Source: a virus
DNA: 23,125 nt
Virus record (IMG/VR): IMGVR_UViG_3300049484_000268
Span: 1 to 23,125 of that record
Reading direction: 5' to 3' (one strand)
Of this stretch, positions 6,794 through 15,266 are shown piece by piece; the first letter of the stretch is position 1; the number at the start of each line of letters is the position of its first letter. The translations under genes and the position numbers were made by a program. Under the pieces are notes generated by a model. That model had not been told where the DNA came from. It worked only from the letters and a program-made list of their open reading frames with translations, and ran no database searches.

Positions 6794-7745
6794 ATTTATA
6801 TTGTTGTAACTCTTCTATATACGGAAGTGCCATACAACGGCACATCGGATGTAACGGTATCATAGGTTCAATCTCATCAAGCGTAAATATCTGTCCGTTA
6901 AGAGCATCGCATTTTGAACATACCCTGTCATCACCTGCTGTATGCCACTCACCCTTAACGATTATATCAAACAATCCCCAATTCCGATATTCCTGTATGG
7001 TAGCAAGATGATGTGCCCTGATCGTTTCTGTTCTGGCAATCATCTCTGCCCTTCGTTTTGGAGAGATATACCTACCCAATGAATCTGTAAGTCCTAATTC
7101 TCCAATTTTCTCACCATTGATTGCTGCAACAAGTTTTCTTGCCAACAGTATAGGTCCATCTCCATCAGCCATCCCCTGAGCAAGGATCCTACTCATTATC
7201 GACTCCATAGCATCAGTAACACCTTTAAGATCAGAAAATGTTCTTGTAAACATAAGTCCTACCCTGTCAATATGAAAAGGAAGACTCATACTTGCCATGA
7301 TGCCTCCTGTCTCCTCAATGGTTGGGATCTTCATGCCTGCCTGTATCATCTCATATCTTGCTCTTGCAACACCCCTGCGATATGAGTCAAAAATATACTT
7401 GTTAGTCCATACAGCCTCTACACCAGTGCCTATCTGAGCCATATCCTGAACAGTAATGATACCTGCCTTAACCTGTTGATCTAACCATTCCATGAATGCC
7501 GTAACCTTTTTGTCGCTCCTTGCATAGTCGAAAGAATCCTTTGCCGCAGGATTCATCTGCAAAGTAAGTATATGTGTTTTATTTAAACCAAAGCAATCGT
7601 TGACAACTACAGATTTTTTTACGACATTTATCAACTCACCAAATCGTCTGTTCATATCCCTGACGAAAAGGTTACGTAGTACCGTAGTATGCGTAGGATC
7701 ATAATTCCTCTTCTGCACCTCTGTATATGTAGCTACCTCTGTCAT
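6792..7745 (-). CDS. Minor head protein, phage Mu gpF-like
   Basis: The 317-residue protein has the C-terminal signature of the Mu gpF/SPP1 gp7 family. ARTETIRAHH comes first. EWHTAGDDRVCSKCDALNGQIF follows, in which paired cysteines sit in the C-x-x-C pattern, and then PLHPMCRCMALP. The N-terminal two thirds is helical, which suits a protein that binds the portal from inside. Such proteins help assemble the head and are sometimes ejected with the DNA. The ATG at 7745 overlaps the portal stop as ATGA, and the protease gene follows. Length is in the family range. I see no added domain. Confidence 0.9.
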   Translation of the reverse strand: MTEVATYTEVQKRNYDPTHTTVLRNLFVRDMNRRFGELINVVKKSVVVNDCFGLNKTHILTLQMNPAAKDSFDYARSDKKVTAFMEWLDQQVKAGIITVQDMAQIGTGVEAVWTNKYIFDSYRRGVARARYEMIQAGMKIPTIEETGGIMASMSLPFHIDRVGLMFTRTFSDLKGVTDAMESIMSRILAQGMADGDGPILLARKLVAAINGEKIGELGLTDSLGRYISPKRRAEMIARTETIRAHHLATIQEYRNWGLFDIIVKGEWHTAGDDRVCSKCDALNGQIFTLDEIEPMIPLHPMCRCMALPYIEELQQYK

Positions 7746-9217
7746 GCTGGTATCTTTGTCTCACCTTTTTTAAACGGCACTTTCTCTCCTGCAGGCTTTC
7801 CTACTTTTACCACAGGCTCAGGAGGATTTACTGCATCTATTATGGCCTGGTTAAGTTCCTCTTCCGTTATCGCCTCATTACGCATCTCTTCAATGAGTGT
7901 CACCTGCTCAGGATCGAATCCCATGCAAAACTCATTGAATGCTTTAGGTGGCATCACCTCCATAGCTATAGGATTGGATGTGTATTCCCTCAAAGCTGTT
8001 GCCCTGCCCTTGCCTATCTCCACTTTCGATTTCTCACTCTGGGAATAAAGTTCTGACCATCTTACAGTATAATCTTCTGAAGGTTTGGGAAGAATCTTCA
8101 GTTCTATCATCCTATTTACGAATAAGCGGATTATATGAGGCTCTGCATGGTCTTCCCTGCGTGCCTGCACATATTCCTTCCACTCAGATGTGTCCTGGGT
8201 ACTTGCAAGTTCCCCTCTCTCACTACCTGTCAATATCCTCTTAGGGATACCTGTTACTGCAGATATCATCTGTATTGCCACATCCACATGGTTTGAAGGA
8301 TCTGCTATCTGTTGTGCAAGAGCTTTGAGATCTATACCCTCATTGATAAGTATCCTGCGTAAATCGTTTTCATACTCATCAACCTGATCTTTAAGAGCCT
8401 CTTTTGCTGCAGCAGTCATAGTATAGTCAGGATCAAGTTTACCTGAGTATCCAGGTCTTGCACCTCTCCAGAACATCTCAGCATCGCCACCAATGATCTT
8501 CTCAAGGTCATAAAGCCTGTTAAATACCGCCTCAAGCCTCGGAGTACCGAAGACCTCAGACTCTAAAGGATCATCAAGGATGTGTATTACCCTTGTATAA
8601 TGCACTCTTACAACAGTATTCTTCTGAGTCGCTACATCAACGATCTGAAGAGTATATATCCTTGGAAGTCCATAACGTATATTGTTAGGATCGTCTTCAA
8701 ACTCTATCCCGGTAGGAATAGCAGTATTTTCTCCAAATGCCCTCAGATATAATAGCTGTCTCTTGCCTGAAGATACTGGTTTCATAAAATCTTCCGTAGT
8801 CCTTACATCATCAAGACCAAGCAAAAGCAGTCCATATCTTCCAATACCTGTAAGCTTGTCCACCTGGGAGAACTTAGTCTTTATTCCCAACTCTTTATTA
8901 AGTTGTATCCATGCCTTTTCAAACTCCGTCTCATCAGCTTTTGTAGACTCTATAAGCTGAAGTGGTCCTTGCCATGTGGATTTGACGGGTCTGTCAATGA
9001 TAGCTTTTGCTATGTCCTGCCTAAGATATCGTTGATAGTAATCATTGTAGACAAGCGGATCCTTATACCCTAATGCCTGATATATGTCTCTTGCTCCATT
9101 ATATTGTAATCCCATCTGTTGTGCAAGCATCATCCTTCCTACTACAGCACTAAGTACTTGCAAATCTGCAATTCGCTTTTCAGTAGGTTCTCCATTGGGT
9201 TTACTCATTCTTTCCAT
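7742..9217 (-). CDS. Portal protein, DUF1073-like
   Basis: The 491-residue protein has the layout of a phage portal. The N-terminal part includes LRQDIAKAIIDRPVKSTWQGPL and GIGRYGLLLLGLDD, the region that forms the wing. A conserved motif, IPKRILTGSERGELASTQD, with the following EWKEYVQARRE, matches the DUF1073 portal group (the family also known as Acb1-like N-terminal domain). The C-terminus is helical and charged, with a short proline- and lysine-rich tail. The portal forms the dodecameric vertex through which DNA is packaged by the terminase. The ATG at 9217 is preceded by a short AGGA; another ATG lies three codons in. It sits before the Mu F-like gene, as is usual, but about 10 kb from the large terminase. 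Confidence 0.9.
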   Translation of the reverse strand: MERMSKPNGEPTEKRIADLQVLSAVVGRMMLAQQMGLQYNGARDIYQALGYKDPLVYNDYYQRYLRQDIAKAIIDRPVKSTWQGPLQLIESTKADETEFEKAWIQLNKELGIKTKFSQVDKLTGIGRYGLLLLGLDDVRTTEDFMKPVSSGKRQLLYLRAFGENTAIPTGIEFEDDPNNIRYGLPRIYTLQIVDVATQKNTVVRVHYTRVIHILDDPLESEVFGTPRLEAVFNRLYDLEKIIGGDAEMFWRGARPGYSGKLDPDYTMTAAAKEALKDQVDEYENDLRRILINEGIDLKALAQQIADPSNHVDVAIQMISAVTGIPKRILTGSERGELASTQDTSEWKEYVQARREDHAEPHIIRLFVNRMIELKILPKPSEDYTVRWSELYSQSEKSKVEIGKGRATALREYTSNPIAMEVMPPKAFNEFCMGFDPEQVTLIEEMRNEAITEEELNQAIIDAVNPPEPVVKVGKPAGEKVPFKKGETKIPA

Positions 9218-9222
9218 TGTTC

Positions 9223-9660
9223 CTAATTATTAAATAAAAACACCTTACCTTTTCCTGCATCCCTTGAATCAAGATGCACCCAACTAACATTCTTCTCAAG
9301 CCTTATAGGATATGGCAACTTAACCTGATTTCCCACCAACCATAACCTAACCTTTGCCGCAGTCATACTCTCCACATCAAAATCCACTCCCTGACCGGTC
9401 ATGTGAGGAGAAACATAAAGCCTGCTTTCCTTTATAGCATCCTGCACCAAAGCACATTGCAGGCAGCGGAATCCTCTTTGTGTAAACAACCCGTCAATAT
9501 CCCAGTTATTCACATATATGGCTCCAAGCTGATCCCTTAGTAAATCAATGGTCATAAGCATCTTATCATCAAAGAACTGCCATGCTGTTTCACCAAACCT
9601 GTTATATACATGAGGACAGACAAGTTCCTTTAAACTGAAATGTCGGGGTTTGTACATCAT
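9223..9660 (-). CDS. M15-type peptidoglycan peptidase, probable endolysin
   Basis: The 145-residue protein carries the M15/Hedgehog-type zinc-peptidase pattern: SPHMTGQGVDFDV (His86 and Asp93 as likely zinc ligands) and SWVHLDSRD (His129 as third ligand). The N-terminal HFSLKELVCPHVY and TQRGFRCLQC segments, with a Cys-x-x-Cys, are common to single-domain phage lysins of this kind. There is no signal peptide or cell-wall-binding domain, so it would need a holin to reach the peptidoglycan, where it cleaves peptide stems. ATGs at 9660 and 9657 are equivalent. It follows two membrane/coiled-coil proteins with ATGA coupling, which supports a lysis role. A structural virion peptidase is a weaker alternative, given the adjacent portal gene. 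Confidence 0.82.
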   Translation of the reverse strand: MMYKPRHFSLKELVCPHVYNRFGETAWQFFDDKMLMTIDLLRDQLGAIYVNNWDIDGLFTQRGFRCLQCALVQDAIKESRLYVSPHMTGQGVDFDVESMTAAKVRLWLVGNQVKLPYPIRLEKNVSWVHLDSRDAGKGKVFLFNN

Positions 9661-10376
9661 GATATAAATCCTATTAATTTACCTGTTTCATGCAGATGCT
9701 TAACGATCTGTATAATCGTGAAAGCCAATAAAGCTCCTCCTATTAATATAGCTCCAAGGGTCCACCAAAACATCCTCATCGGAGATGTTCTTTTTTTAAT
9801 CAATTCAAAGGCAGGCTTGTACCCTTCAATACGTTTAAATCGTGCCTCCAGTACTTCAGGAAGGTTTGTCCAGTCCTGTATATGACCGGTATTTAATTCA
9901 ATGGCCTTTATCCTTTCCTCAAGATCCTTCCTGTTTTTTATCCATGCCTCTATACGCTCAATCCTGTCAGCATCTGTTTCCTGTTTATCCTCCAACCGTT
10001 CCTGCCTGTCCTTGATATTAGATATGTCCGATTTCATAATTGATATATCCGATTTCACATCCTTTAAATCACTAGCTATCCCCTCCACGGCTTTCATCAC
10101 CTCAATAAAACCATCTGATATCTTCCTGTTCTGAGCAATAACAATCTCCGATACATCTTTACATATCTGATTATCATTCTCTTTAAGAGACACTTCCAAA
10201 CTTTTTTTCACATCAGCTAGCAGAGCATCATCCCTTGTAGTCATTAACTTAACAAGGAATTGATGATCCCCAGGAGTGAAAGTCATATCCTGAATAGACC
10301 TTTCGGACATTCCTATATCCAAAAGCTGATTTACAAAATCAGGGTCTTTTACCTTTATTTCTTTTCTTTCGGCCAT
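9657..10376 (-). CDS. Coiled-coil protein with C-terminal membrane anchor, possible lysis accessory protein
   Basis: The 239-residue protein has a helical N-terminal half, a long charged coiled coil around residues 95-160 (repeated SDIS/KSDIS-type heptads and RIERIEAWIKNRK), and a single hydrophobic segment at about 202-224 (MFWWTLGAILIGGALLAF). Such a tail-anchored rod is not a standard family that I recognise. The stop overlaps the ATG of the M15 peptidase as ATGA, so it may be the holin-like, spanin-like or membrane partner of the lysin. Against a spanin, it lacks an N-terminal signal. There is a 58-base gap upstream, so it may be less tightly coupled to the 130-residue gene before it. Confidence 0.72.
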   Translation of the reverse strand: MAERKEIKVKDPDFVNQLLDIGMSERSIQDMTFTPGDHQFLVKLMTTRDDALLADVKKSLEVSLKENDNQICKDVSEIVIAQNRKISDGFIEVMKAVEGIASDLKDVKSDISIMKSDISNIKDRQERLEDKQETDADRIERIEAWIKNRKDLEERIKAIELNTGHIQDWTNLPEVLEARFKRIEGYKPAFELIKKRTSPMRMFWWTLGAILIGGALLAFTIIQIVKHLHETGKLIGFIS

Positions 10377-10434
10377 ATCCTTTCGTGTATAATGTTAAAT
10401 TCAATACTATCCATTGGTGGTAAATTTCTGAACA

Positions 10435-10827
10435 TTAATTTTTTTTTATTTCAGTGTTGATATTCTGCACTATCCTTAATATAGCATCAAGTTTCTCATT
10501 GGCCGAAATAGTGGTGTCCTTTCGTATATGAGTAACCAATCCCCCACCAAGAATACTTACACCCTGACTTAATCCATCTATCTTTGAAGACAATACAATG
10601 TTTGAACTGTCAGTAGAATGTCGTACTGCCCTTATCTCATGTTTTACTTCCTGGAACATCTGAATAACCTCTACCTGCGAAGCTGTAGCATCTAACTTAT
10701 CATTCTTATTATCAATAATGGTAAATCCAGCCCACAGTGATCCTGCCAATACAATAGTTGATCCTGCAAGAGTTACTACCCTTTCAACGTATGTTAATTT
10801 ACCCCAAAATGTTTGGTTACTCTTCAT
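10435..10827 (-). CDS. Small N-terminal membrane protein with coiled-coil tail
   Basis: The 130-residue protein has one N-terminal hydrophobic segment at about residues 15-38 (VVTLAGSTIVLAGSLWAGF) followed by a soluble helical tail with heptad-like spacing (QVEVIQMFQEVKHEIRAVRHS). This is a typical layout of small phage membrane proteins in lysis cassettes, such as holin-like or inner-spanin-like proteins, but no specific family is recognised. Its ATG overlaps the preceding gene by 11 bases. It lies upstream of a second membrane/coiled-coil gene and an M15 peptidase. Function is inferred from position. Confidence 0.68.
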   Translation of the reverse strand: MKSNQTFWGKLTYVERVVTLAGSTIVLAGSLWAGFTIIDNKNDKLDATASQVEVIQMFQEVKHEIRAVRHSTDSSNIVLSSKIDGLSQGVSILGGGLVTHIRKDTTISANEKLDAILRIVQNINTEIKKN

Positions 10828-11113
10828 TATCCCAAATTGTTACTCCTACAGTTTCACCCCTAGCTGCCCGTCCATCGCTGAATACCACATAAGCCCAAAA
10901 CTTCCATGCCCCTTTCTCATCAAGTAAAGTGCTATCCGAATCAAGATCATGGTATATAGTGCCATCCACATAATCCTGTACAGAGGCATCCAATTCCCCT
11001 AACTCACCATCAGGTTTGCGATAATGTATCTGCAGGGTTCTAGCAGCGGTTATATTAACACTGGTAGTCAATATAATCCGAAGACAGGTTTGATCAACAA
11101 ATACTTTACTCAT
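10817..11113 (-). CDS. Small tail-fibre-associated beta-strand protein
   Basis: The 98-residue protein looks all-beta: IILTTSVNITAARTLQIHYRKPDG, then GAWKFWAYVVFSDGRAARGETVGVTIW. This is the pattern of small phage proteins found next to receptor-binding proteins and resembling the N-terminal domain of BppU-like baseplate proteins (K-P-D-G, later D-G-x-x-x-x-G-E-x-x-x-x-x-V). It may be a fibre adaptor or stabiliser. Its ATG overlaps the end of the giant fibre gene by 8 bases, suggesting coupled translation. There is no signal or membrane segment. I am confident of the gene and less so of the role. Confidence 0.75.
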   Translation of the reverse strand: MSKVFVDQTCLRIILTTSVNITAARTLQIHYRKPDGELGELDASVQDYVDGTIYHDLDSDSTLLDEKGAWKFWAYVVFSDGRAARGETVGVTIWDNEE

Positions 11114-14100
11114 ATACTATGCTGTTTTTAGTAAATGTTTCTTTTATCTTGCTACGTAAATCGAGTTCATCAGTTATGGCAGAATTCTGATTCACCACCG
11201 TCATGACATGGCTTCTGGTATCTACCTCTATAGTGACGGGAGATTCCTTGTTAATAGAAAGAGTGATATAACTCCTGCCTCTTATCTCTTCATATCTTAA
11301 ACGGGTAAGACCTATACCGAATATCTCGGTTACTCCATCGGTAAGACCCTGTAATTGCCCTATACCGATCAGTCTGGCCAACTCTGAAGCTATGCCGTAT
11401 GATCTTCCCCTGATCTGCCCAAACCTGCCTAAATAAGCCTCCGTACTGGTTTCACTATCGGATTCCCCTATCAACTGACCTATACCTCTTGCAACTCCCT
11501 CAATAGTAGAAGTGGTGACTATCTCTCCATACAAATCACCCTTGCCACCAAGTATTCCTCCCATTAAAGCATAAGACGGGGTTTCTCCAATTATCTTTCC
11601 TTTCCCTACCAATATCCCAAATACAGTAGCCTCTCCATTACTCCATCCCGGAGTCTCAGCTTCACCAAGAATAATAATGGACACCCGGCAGACTCCATTC
11701 GATTGCCCTGCCAACCTGCCTTTAGCCACCAAAGTGATATGAACAGAAGCTATACTGTTAACCAGGCCTCTTAACCTACCCTTGCCTACATAAAGCCCGT
11801 TATCGGATGATACCCCATTAGTCTGTCCTATTAACTTGCCTTTGGCTACCAATACAGCATTAACCGTTGCTATACCAATGATTTCCCCATCTATCGGATT
11901 GGCTGCAGGGGTAGCATCTCTTAATCTGCCATATAAAGAAGCCTCTGTAGTCAGGAAGGCAATCAATTTACCCTGTGCTAAAAGAACACCATTATTTGAA
12001 GATATTCCATCAACCTCACCAATAATTGGAACATAAAGTATTCCCCGACATATCAATGATGCACTTCCGGAAGTCTCTCCAACTAATTTGCCTTTAGCTA
12101 TCAGAGTAGCAGATACATCAGAATCTGCAAATACTTTTCCTACTATAGTCGGCAGGTAAGTCAGACCATAAATAGAGGAATCAGCATTAACCTGCCCTAT
12201 TAACTTACCTTCAGCATATATGGTGGCACCACACAAGGAGTTTGCCTCCACTGAACCGACCAAATGAGCCTTGCCTGATAAAATACCCATATCAGTTGCT
12301 GCAGAGGAAACCACCCCTTGCAGAATCCCCTTACCTGCAATTACCCCGTTATTGGATGCTACTCCATATATTGCCCCAACCAATATTCCCTTACCTGCCA
12401 ATACTCCGTTATTGGAAGCTACACCATTTATTATACCGGCAATGCTTACTCTCCAACTTATTGAAACATTAACAGAAGCCACCCCATTGATAATACCAAT
12501 GAGTTTGCCTTTGGCAACCAGGGTAGAGGAAATAGAGGCAATACCAGTAGTAATAGAATTTAGATTTGCTTTTCCTGATAAAACACCTGACCCGGTGGCT
12601 GATGTGGTGATTGCCCCTATTAACTTTCCTTTTCCCTTAAATACCCCATTATTAGATGCTATCCCTGAGGTAGATCCTATCAACTGACCCTCGCCTAATA
12701 TTATTATACCTACGCTACATACTCCATTGGTCTGACCCTTCAATTCCCCCTTACCTGCCAGTAATCCTTCTACAAGAGCCTCTCCTGTAGATACCATCTG
12801 AATTATCTGAATACCACTCAGGATACCTCCATACACACTATTCTTGGTGGTGATGATCTCTCCCGAACTCTTGGTAACCAGAGTCTCAGTTCCTGCCTTG
12901 TTGGTAAGTGGTTGGTATTTAGAAAGGGTGGCTACTCCATGAGTAGAACCAAATAACATATGATTAACAAGTCTGCCACTGGCCTTACCTTTGATAGTTC
13001 CTTTAATACTGGCACGAAGATATCCTACAGCTTCACAATAGGCTTCAGCTAATACCTCACCTATTATATTAAATGTACCGAGGGTATAAGCAGTTCCTTC
13101 TACAAGGGATTCTCCATGAATAGCATTGGTGGATTCTTTAGCAGAAAGATTATCCATCCAAGAACCAGATCCATTATATTCAGAACCATATATATTCAGT
13201 GTGGTAACTCCTGCCTCAATATCCTTTACATAAACTCCGTCTTCAACAGGATACCAGTTATCTGCTCCCCAACCAGAAGAAATATCTATTACCCCTGTTT
13301 CAGATAAACTATACTCCCCTGTAATCCTATACCTCTTACCAACTTCAAATATGGCAGGACTAAAAACATACCCTCCATTATTATTAATAATATTAGCCTT
13401 GCCACTACTAATCTCCCAGTTGGAATCTATATCACCCCACCATGAATCATCATCAAAAATACCATTAACTATGAGCTCGTTTCCTAATGATGATAAAGCT
13501 CCTTTACCTTCTAATACTCCATTATCAGAAGCCGGAGCATTAACCTCTCCCTGCAACTTACCGTCAGCATACAGAGGAGCAGTATTGGAAGCTATGCCAT
13601 TGATAGGACCTATTAACTTTCCTTTACCCTTTAAAGCAGGAGTGTTGGTAGCTACTCCGGTGACAGAACCAATCAATTTGCCCTTGGCAGCCAATACACC
13701 TACCAAAGCAGCCCCTGCCCTTACAGTGAAAGGATGGGCAAAACCATTACCTGAATTATATAAAGAAATGAAATCAGCAGCTAAAAGAGCAATTCCCTTC
13801 CAATAACCCACCTCATCCATACGACCAACAAATCCAGCAGTACCAGAATCTCCAAGATGCATAGTCGTATTATTCTTGGCATTAACCGTTTGACCGGATA
13901 AACTACCAGCATCCGATCCATTACGATAAAACTTAATATCCCCCGTCACTCCATTAATAGAAACTCCTACATGATACCAAGTATTTAAATCATAAGTTAG
14001 GAAAGTAGGAGATTCATGACCACCCGTATCAAGAAAACCTAAAGTAAAAGAGACGGCATCTGATTTCCTATATAAGTAAAACGCAGGACCACTTCCCACT

Positions 14101-15263
14101 CCTAAAATAACCTCATATTGACCAGCTCCCGGATCAGCAGTAAGGTATATCCAAGCAGAATATGATAAAACTCCCCCAGCATCTACAGTCCAGTCATCAC
14201 TATCAGGAAACTCAACCTGATCAGTATCATCAAACCCGATGGAAGAATTAATTTTACCGCCCTGCGAATAAGCGATGCCGGTTTCTGTTGTGCTGTTATG
14301 TACATTTCCGGAAGCATCAGCAATATGTCCGGAACTTTCATCACATTTATAATAGGCTTTTAATCCATTAAGTAAACTGCCAGCCGTGGTTCCTGCTACC
14401 CCAATCAACGTGCCATGACCATGTACGGCAGGAGTGTTGGAAGCTATGCCATTGGTCTGACCGGCAATGGCTGACGGCTTAAATCTTCCGGTAGCCATAA
14501 ATGAAGCTACCCCTGTAGTAACTCCATTAAACAAAGATCCTTTACCTTTTAATGCGGGAACGAAAGATGCATTTCCTGTAGCACTGGCTATCAGTCCTGA
14601 CCAAGTAATCTTAATCTGACCATTATTGCCCTTTCCGGAAGCCTTCATGGTAGTTCCTAAGTTACCACCTGCAGCTCCACCACCTCCACCAGGAACACTA
14701 CCGTCAGTACCTGCCGAGTTGCTCTGACCACCCGTTCCTCCTGCGCCACCGCCATTAGCTCCACTACCACCGCTGGCAGGATTGCCGTTTGCTCCATTCT
14801 CTCCCTTTCCTGAAGAACCAGCACCAGCACCTCCTCCTCCACCAACCATAGCAGCATTGGCAGCTCCATTACCACCATTGTACCCTACCCCTCCTCCAGG
14901 AATAACACAAGAGGTATTTAATCCAGCAGAACCACCTGCTCCTGTGTTTAATCCCCTTCCTCCGAAGTGGGCACGAATCTCATTATTATTAAACTGGGAG
15001 TTCTGACCATTTGCCCCGTTGGCATTATTAGCCGGAGCCGCACCACCGCCTCCAACCGCTATGGTATAAGTAGTACCTAAAGCCACCGTAACATTCGCCC
15101 TGACATATGCCCCACCGCCACCGCCACCGGCAGCATGAGCAGAGGTAGTACGACCATAGTGACCTCCTGAGCCACCGCCACCCCATACCTCTACCTGTAT
15201 GGAACCACTGACAGGAGCGAGCCATGATGTATTTGCCGTACTATTGAATGTTATGCTTCCCAT
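11106..15263 (-). CDS. Giant repeat-rich tail fibre/adhesin with glycine-rich, LamG-like and jelly-roll-like domains
   Basis: The 1385-residue protein begins with a glycine-rich region (about residues 1-223) with many G-G-G-G runs. LamG/concanavalin-like features occupy about 299-508 (LKAYYKCDESSGHIADASGN, LSYSAWIYL, WYHVGVSINGVTGDIKFYRNG, MDEVGYWKGIAL). A jelly-roll-like segment lies at about 595-715 (LIVNGIFDDDSWWG then YRITGEYSL), like carbohydrate-binding modules. The rest is 20-residue repeats with a core such as GVASNNGVLAGKGKLIG, in two blocks flanking the globular domains and a long C-terminal run. A short unrelated tail follows (residues 1318-1385). There is no signal peptide. The likely role is receptor or glycan binding as a long fibre. 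A GGTGA-like site precedes the ATG at 15263. Its stop overlaps the next gene. A cell-surface adhesin is less likely in this phage context. Confidence 0.85.
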   Translation of the reverse strand: MGSITFNSTANTSWLAPVSGSIQVEVWGGGGSGGHYGRTTSAHAAGGGGGGAYVRANVTVALGTTYTIAVGGGGAAPANNANGANGQNSQFNNNEIRAHFGGRGLNTGAGGSAGLNTSCVIPGGGVGYNGGNGAANAAMVGGGGGAGAGSSGKGENGANGNPASGGSGANGGGAGGTGGQSNSAGTDGSVPGGGGGAAGGNLGTTMKASGKGNNGQIKITWSGLIASATGNASFVPALKGKGSLFNGVTTGVASFMATGRFKPSAIAGQTNGIASNTPAVHGHGTLIGVAGTTAGSLLNGLKAYYKCDESSGHIADASGNVHNSTTETGIAYSQGGKINSSIGFDDTDQVEFPDSDDWTVDAGGVLSYSAWIYLTADPGAGQYEVILGVGSGPAFYLYRKSDAVSFTLGFLDTGGHESPTFLTYDLNTWYHVGVSINGVTGDIKFYRNGSDAGSLSGQTVNAKNNTTMHLGDSGTAGFVGRMDEVGYWKGIALLAADFISLYNSGNGFAHPFTVRAGAALVGVLAAKGKLIGSVTGVATNTPALKGKGKLIGPINGIASNTAPLYADGKLQGEVNAPASDNGVLEGKGALSSLGNELIVNGIFDDDSWWGDIDSNWEISSGKANIINNNGGYVFSPAIFEVGKRYRITGEYSLSETGVIDISSGWGADNWYPVEDGVYVKDIEAGVTTLNIYGSEYNGSGSWMDNLSAKESTNAIHGESLVEGTAYTLGTFNIIGEVLAEAYCEAVGYLRASIKGTIKGKASGRLVNHMLFGSTHGVATLSKYQPLTNKAGTETLVTKSSGEIITTKNSVYGGILSGIQIIQMVSTGEALVEGLLAGKGELKGQTNGVCSVGIIILGEGQLIGSTSGIASNNGVFKGKGKLIGAITTSATGSGVLSGKANLNSITTGIASISSTLVAKGKLIGIINGVASVNVSISWRVSIAGIINGVASNNGVLAGKGILVGAIYGVASNNGVIAGKGILQGVVSSAATDMGILSGKAHLVGSVEANSLCGATIYAEGKLIGQVNADSSIYGLTYLPTIVGKVFADSDVSATLIAKGKLVGETSGSASLICRGILYVPIIGEVDGISSNNGVLLAQGKLIAFLTTEASLYGRLRDATPAANPIDGEIIGIATVNAVLVAKGKLIGQTNGVSSDNGLYVGKGRLRGLVNSIASVHITLVAKGRLAGQSNGVCRVSIIILGEAETPGWSNGEATVFGILVGKGKIIGETPSYALMGGILGGKGDLYGEIVTTSTIEGVARGIGQLIGESDSETSTEAYLGRFGQIRGRSYGIASELARLIGIGQLQGLTDGVTEIFGIGLTRLRYEEIRGRSYITLSINKESPVTIEVDTRSHVMTVVNQNSAITDELDLRSKIKETFTKNSIVYE
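11312..12776 (-). repeat. Main block of about 24 tandem 20-residue (60-bp) repeats
   Basis: Residues of the giant fibre in this stretch follow a 20-residue period with a core G-V-A-S-N-N-G-V-L-A-G-K-G-x-L-x-G and a variable spacer. Copies diverge, so the DNA repeat is imperfect. Smaller groups occur at about 14369-14591 and 13481-13721. The strand-turn pattern suggests a long beta-solenoid or beta-prism stalk; the fold is inferred. Confidence 0.8.
13481..13721 (-). repeat. Second block of 20-residue repeats between LamG-like and jelly-roll-like domains
   Basis: Residues around 515-595 contain at least three 20-residue units (GVATNTPALKGKGKLIGPIN, GIASNTAPLYADGKLQGEVN and a related third), in register with the main block. 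They separate the LamG-like from the jelly-roll-like segment. Confidence 0.75.
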
Positions 15264-15266
15264 ATA

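Noticed and set aside
11312-12776. CRISPR-like or satellite DNA from the 60-bp periodicity
   Set aside because: The period is coding (20 residues), the DNA copies diverge, and the reading frame is intact throughout.
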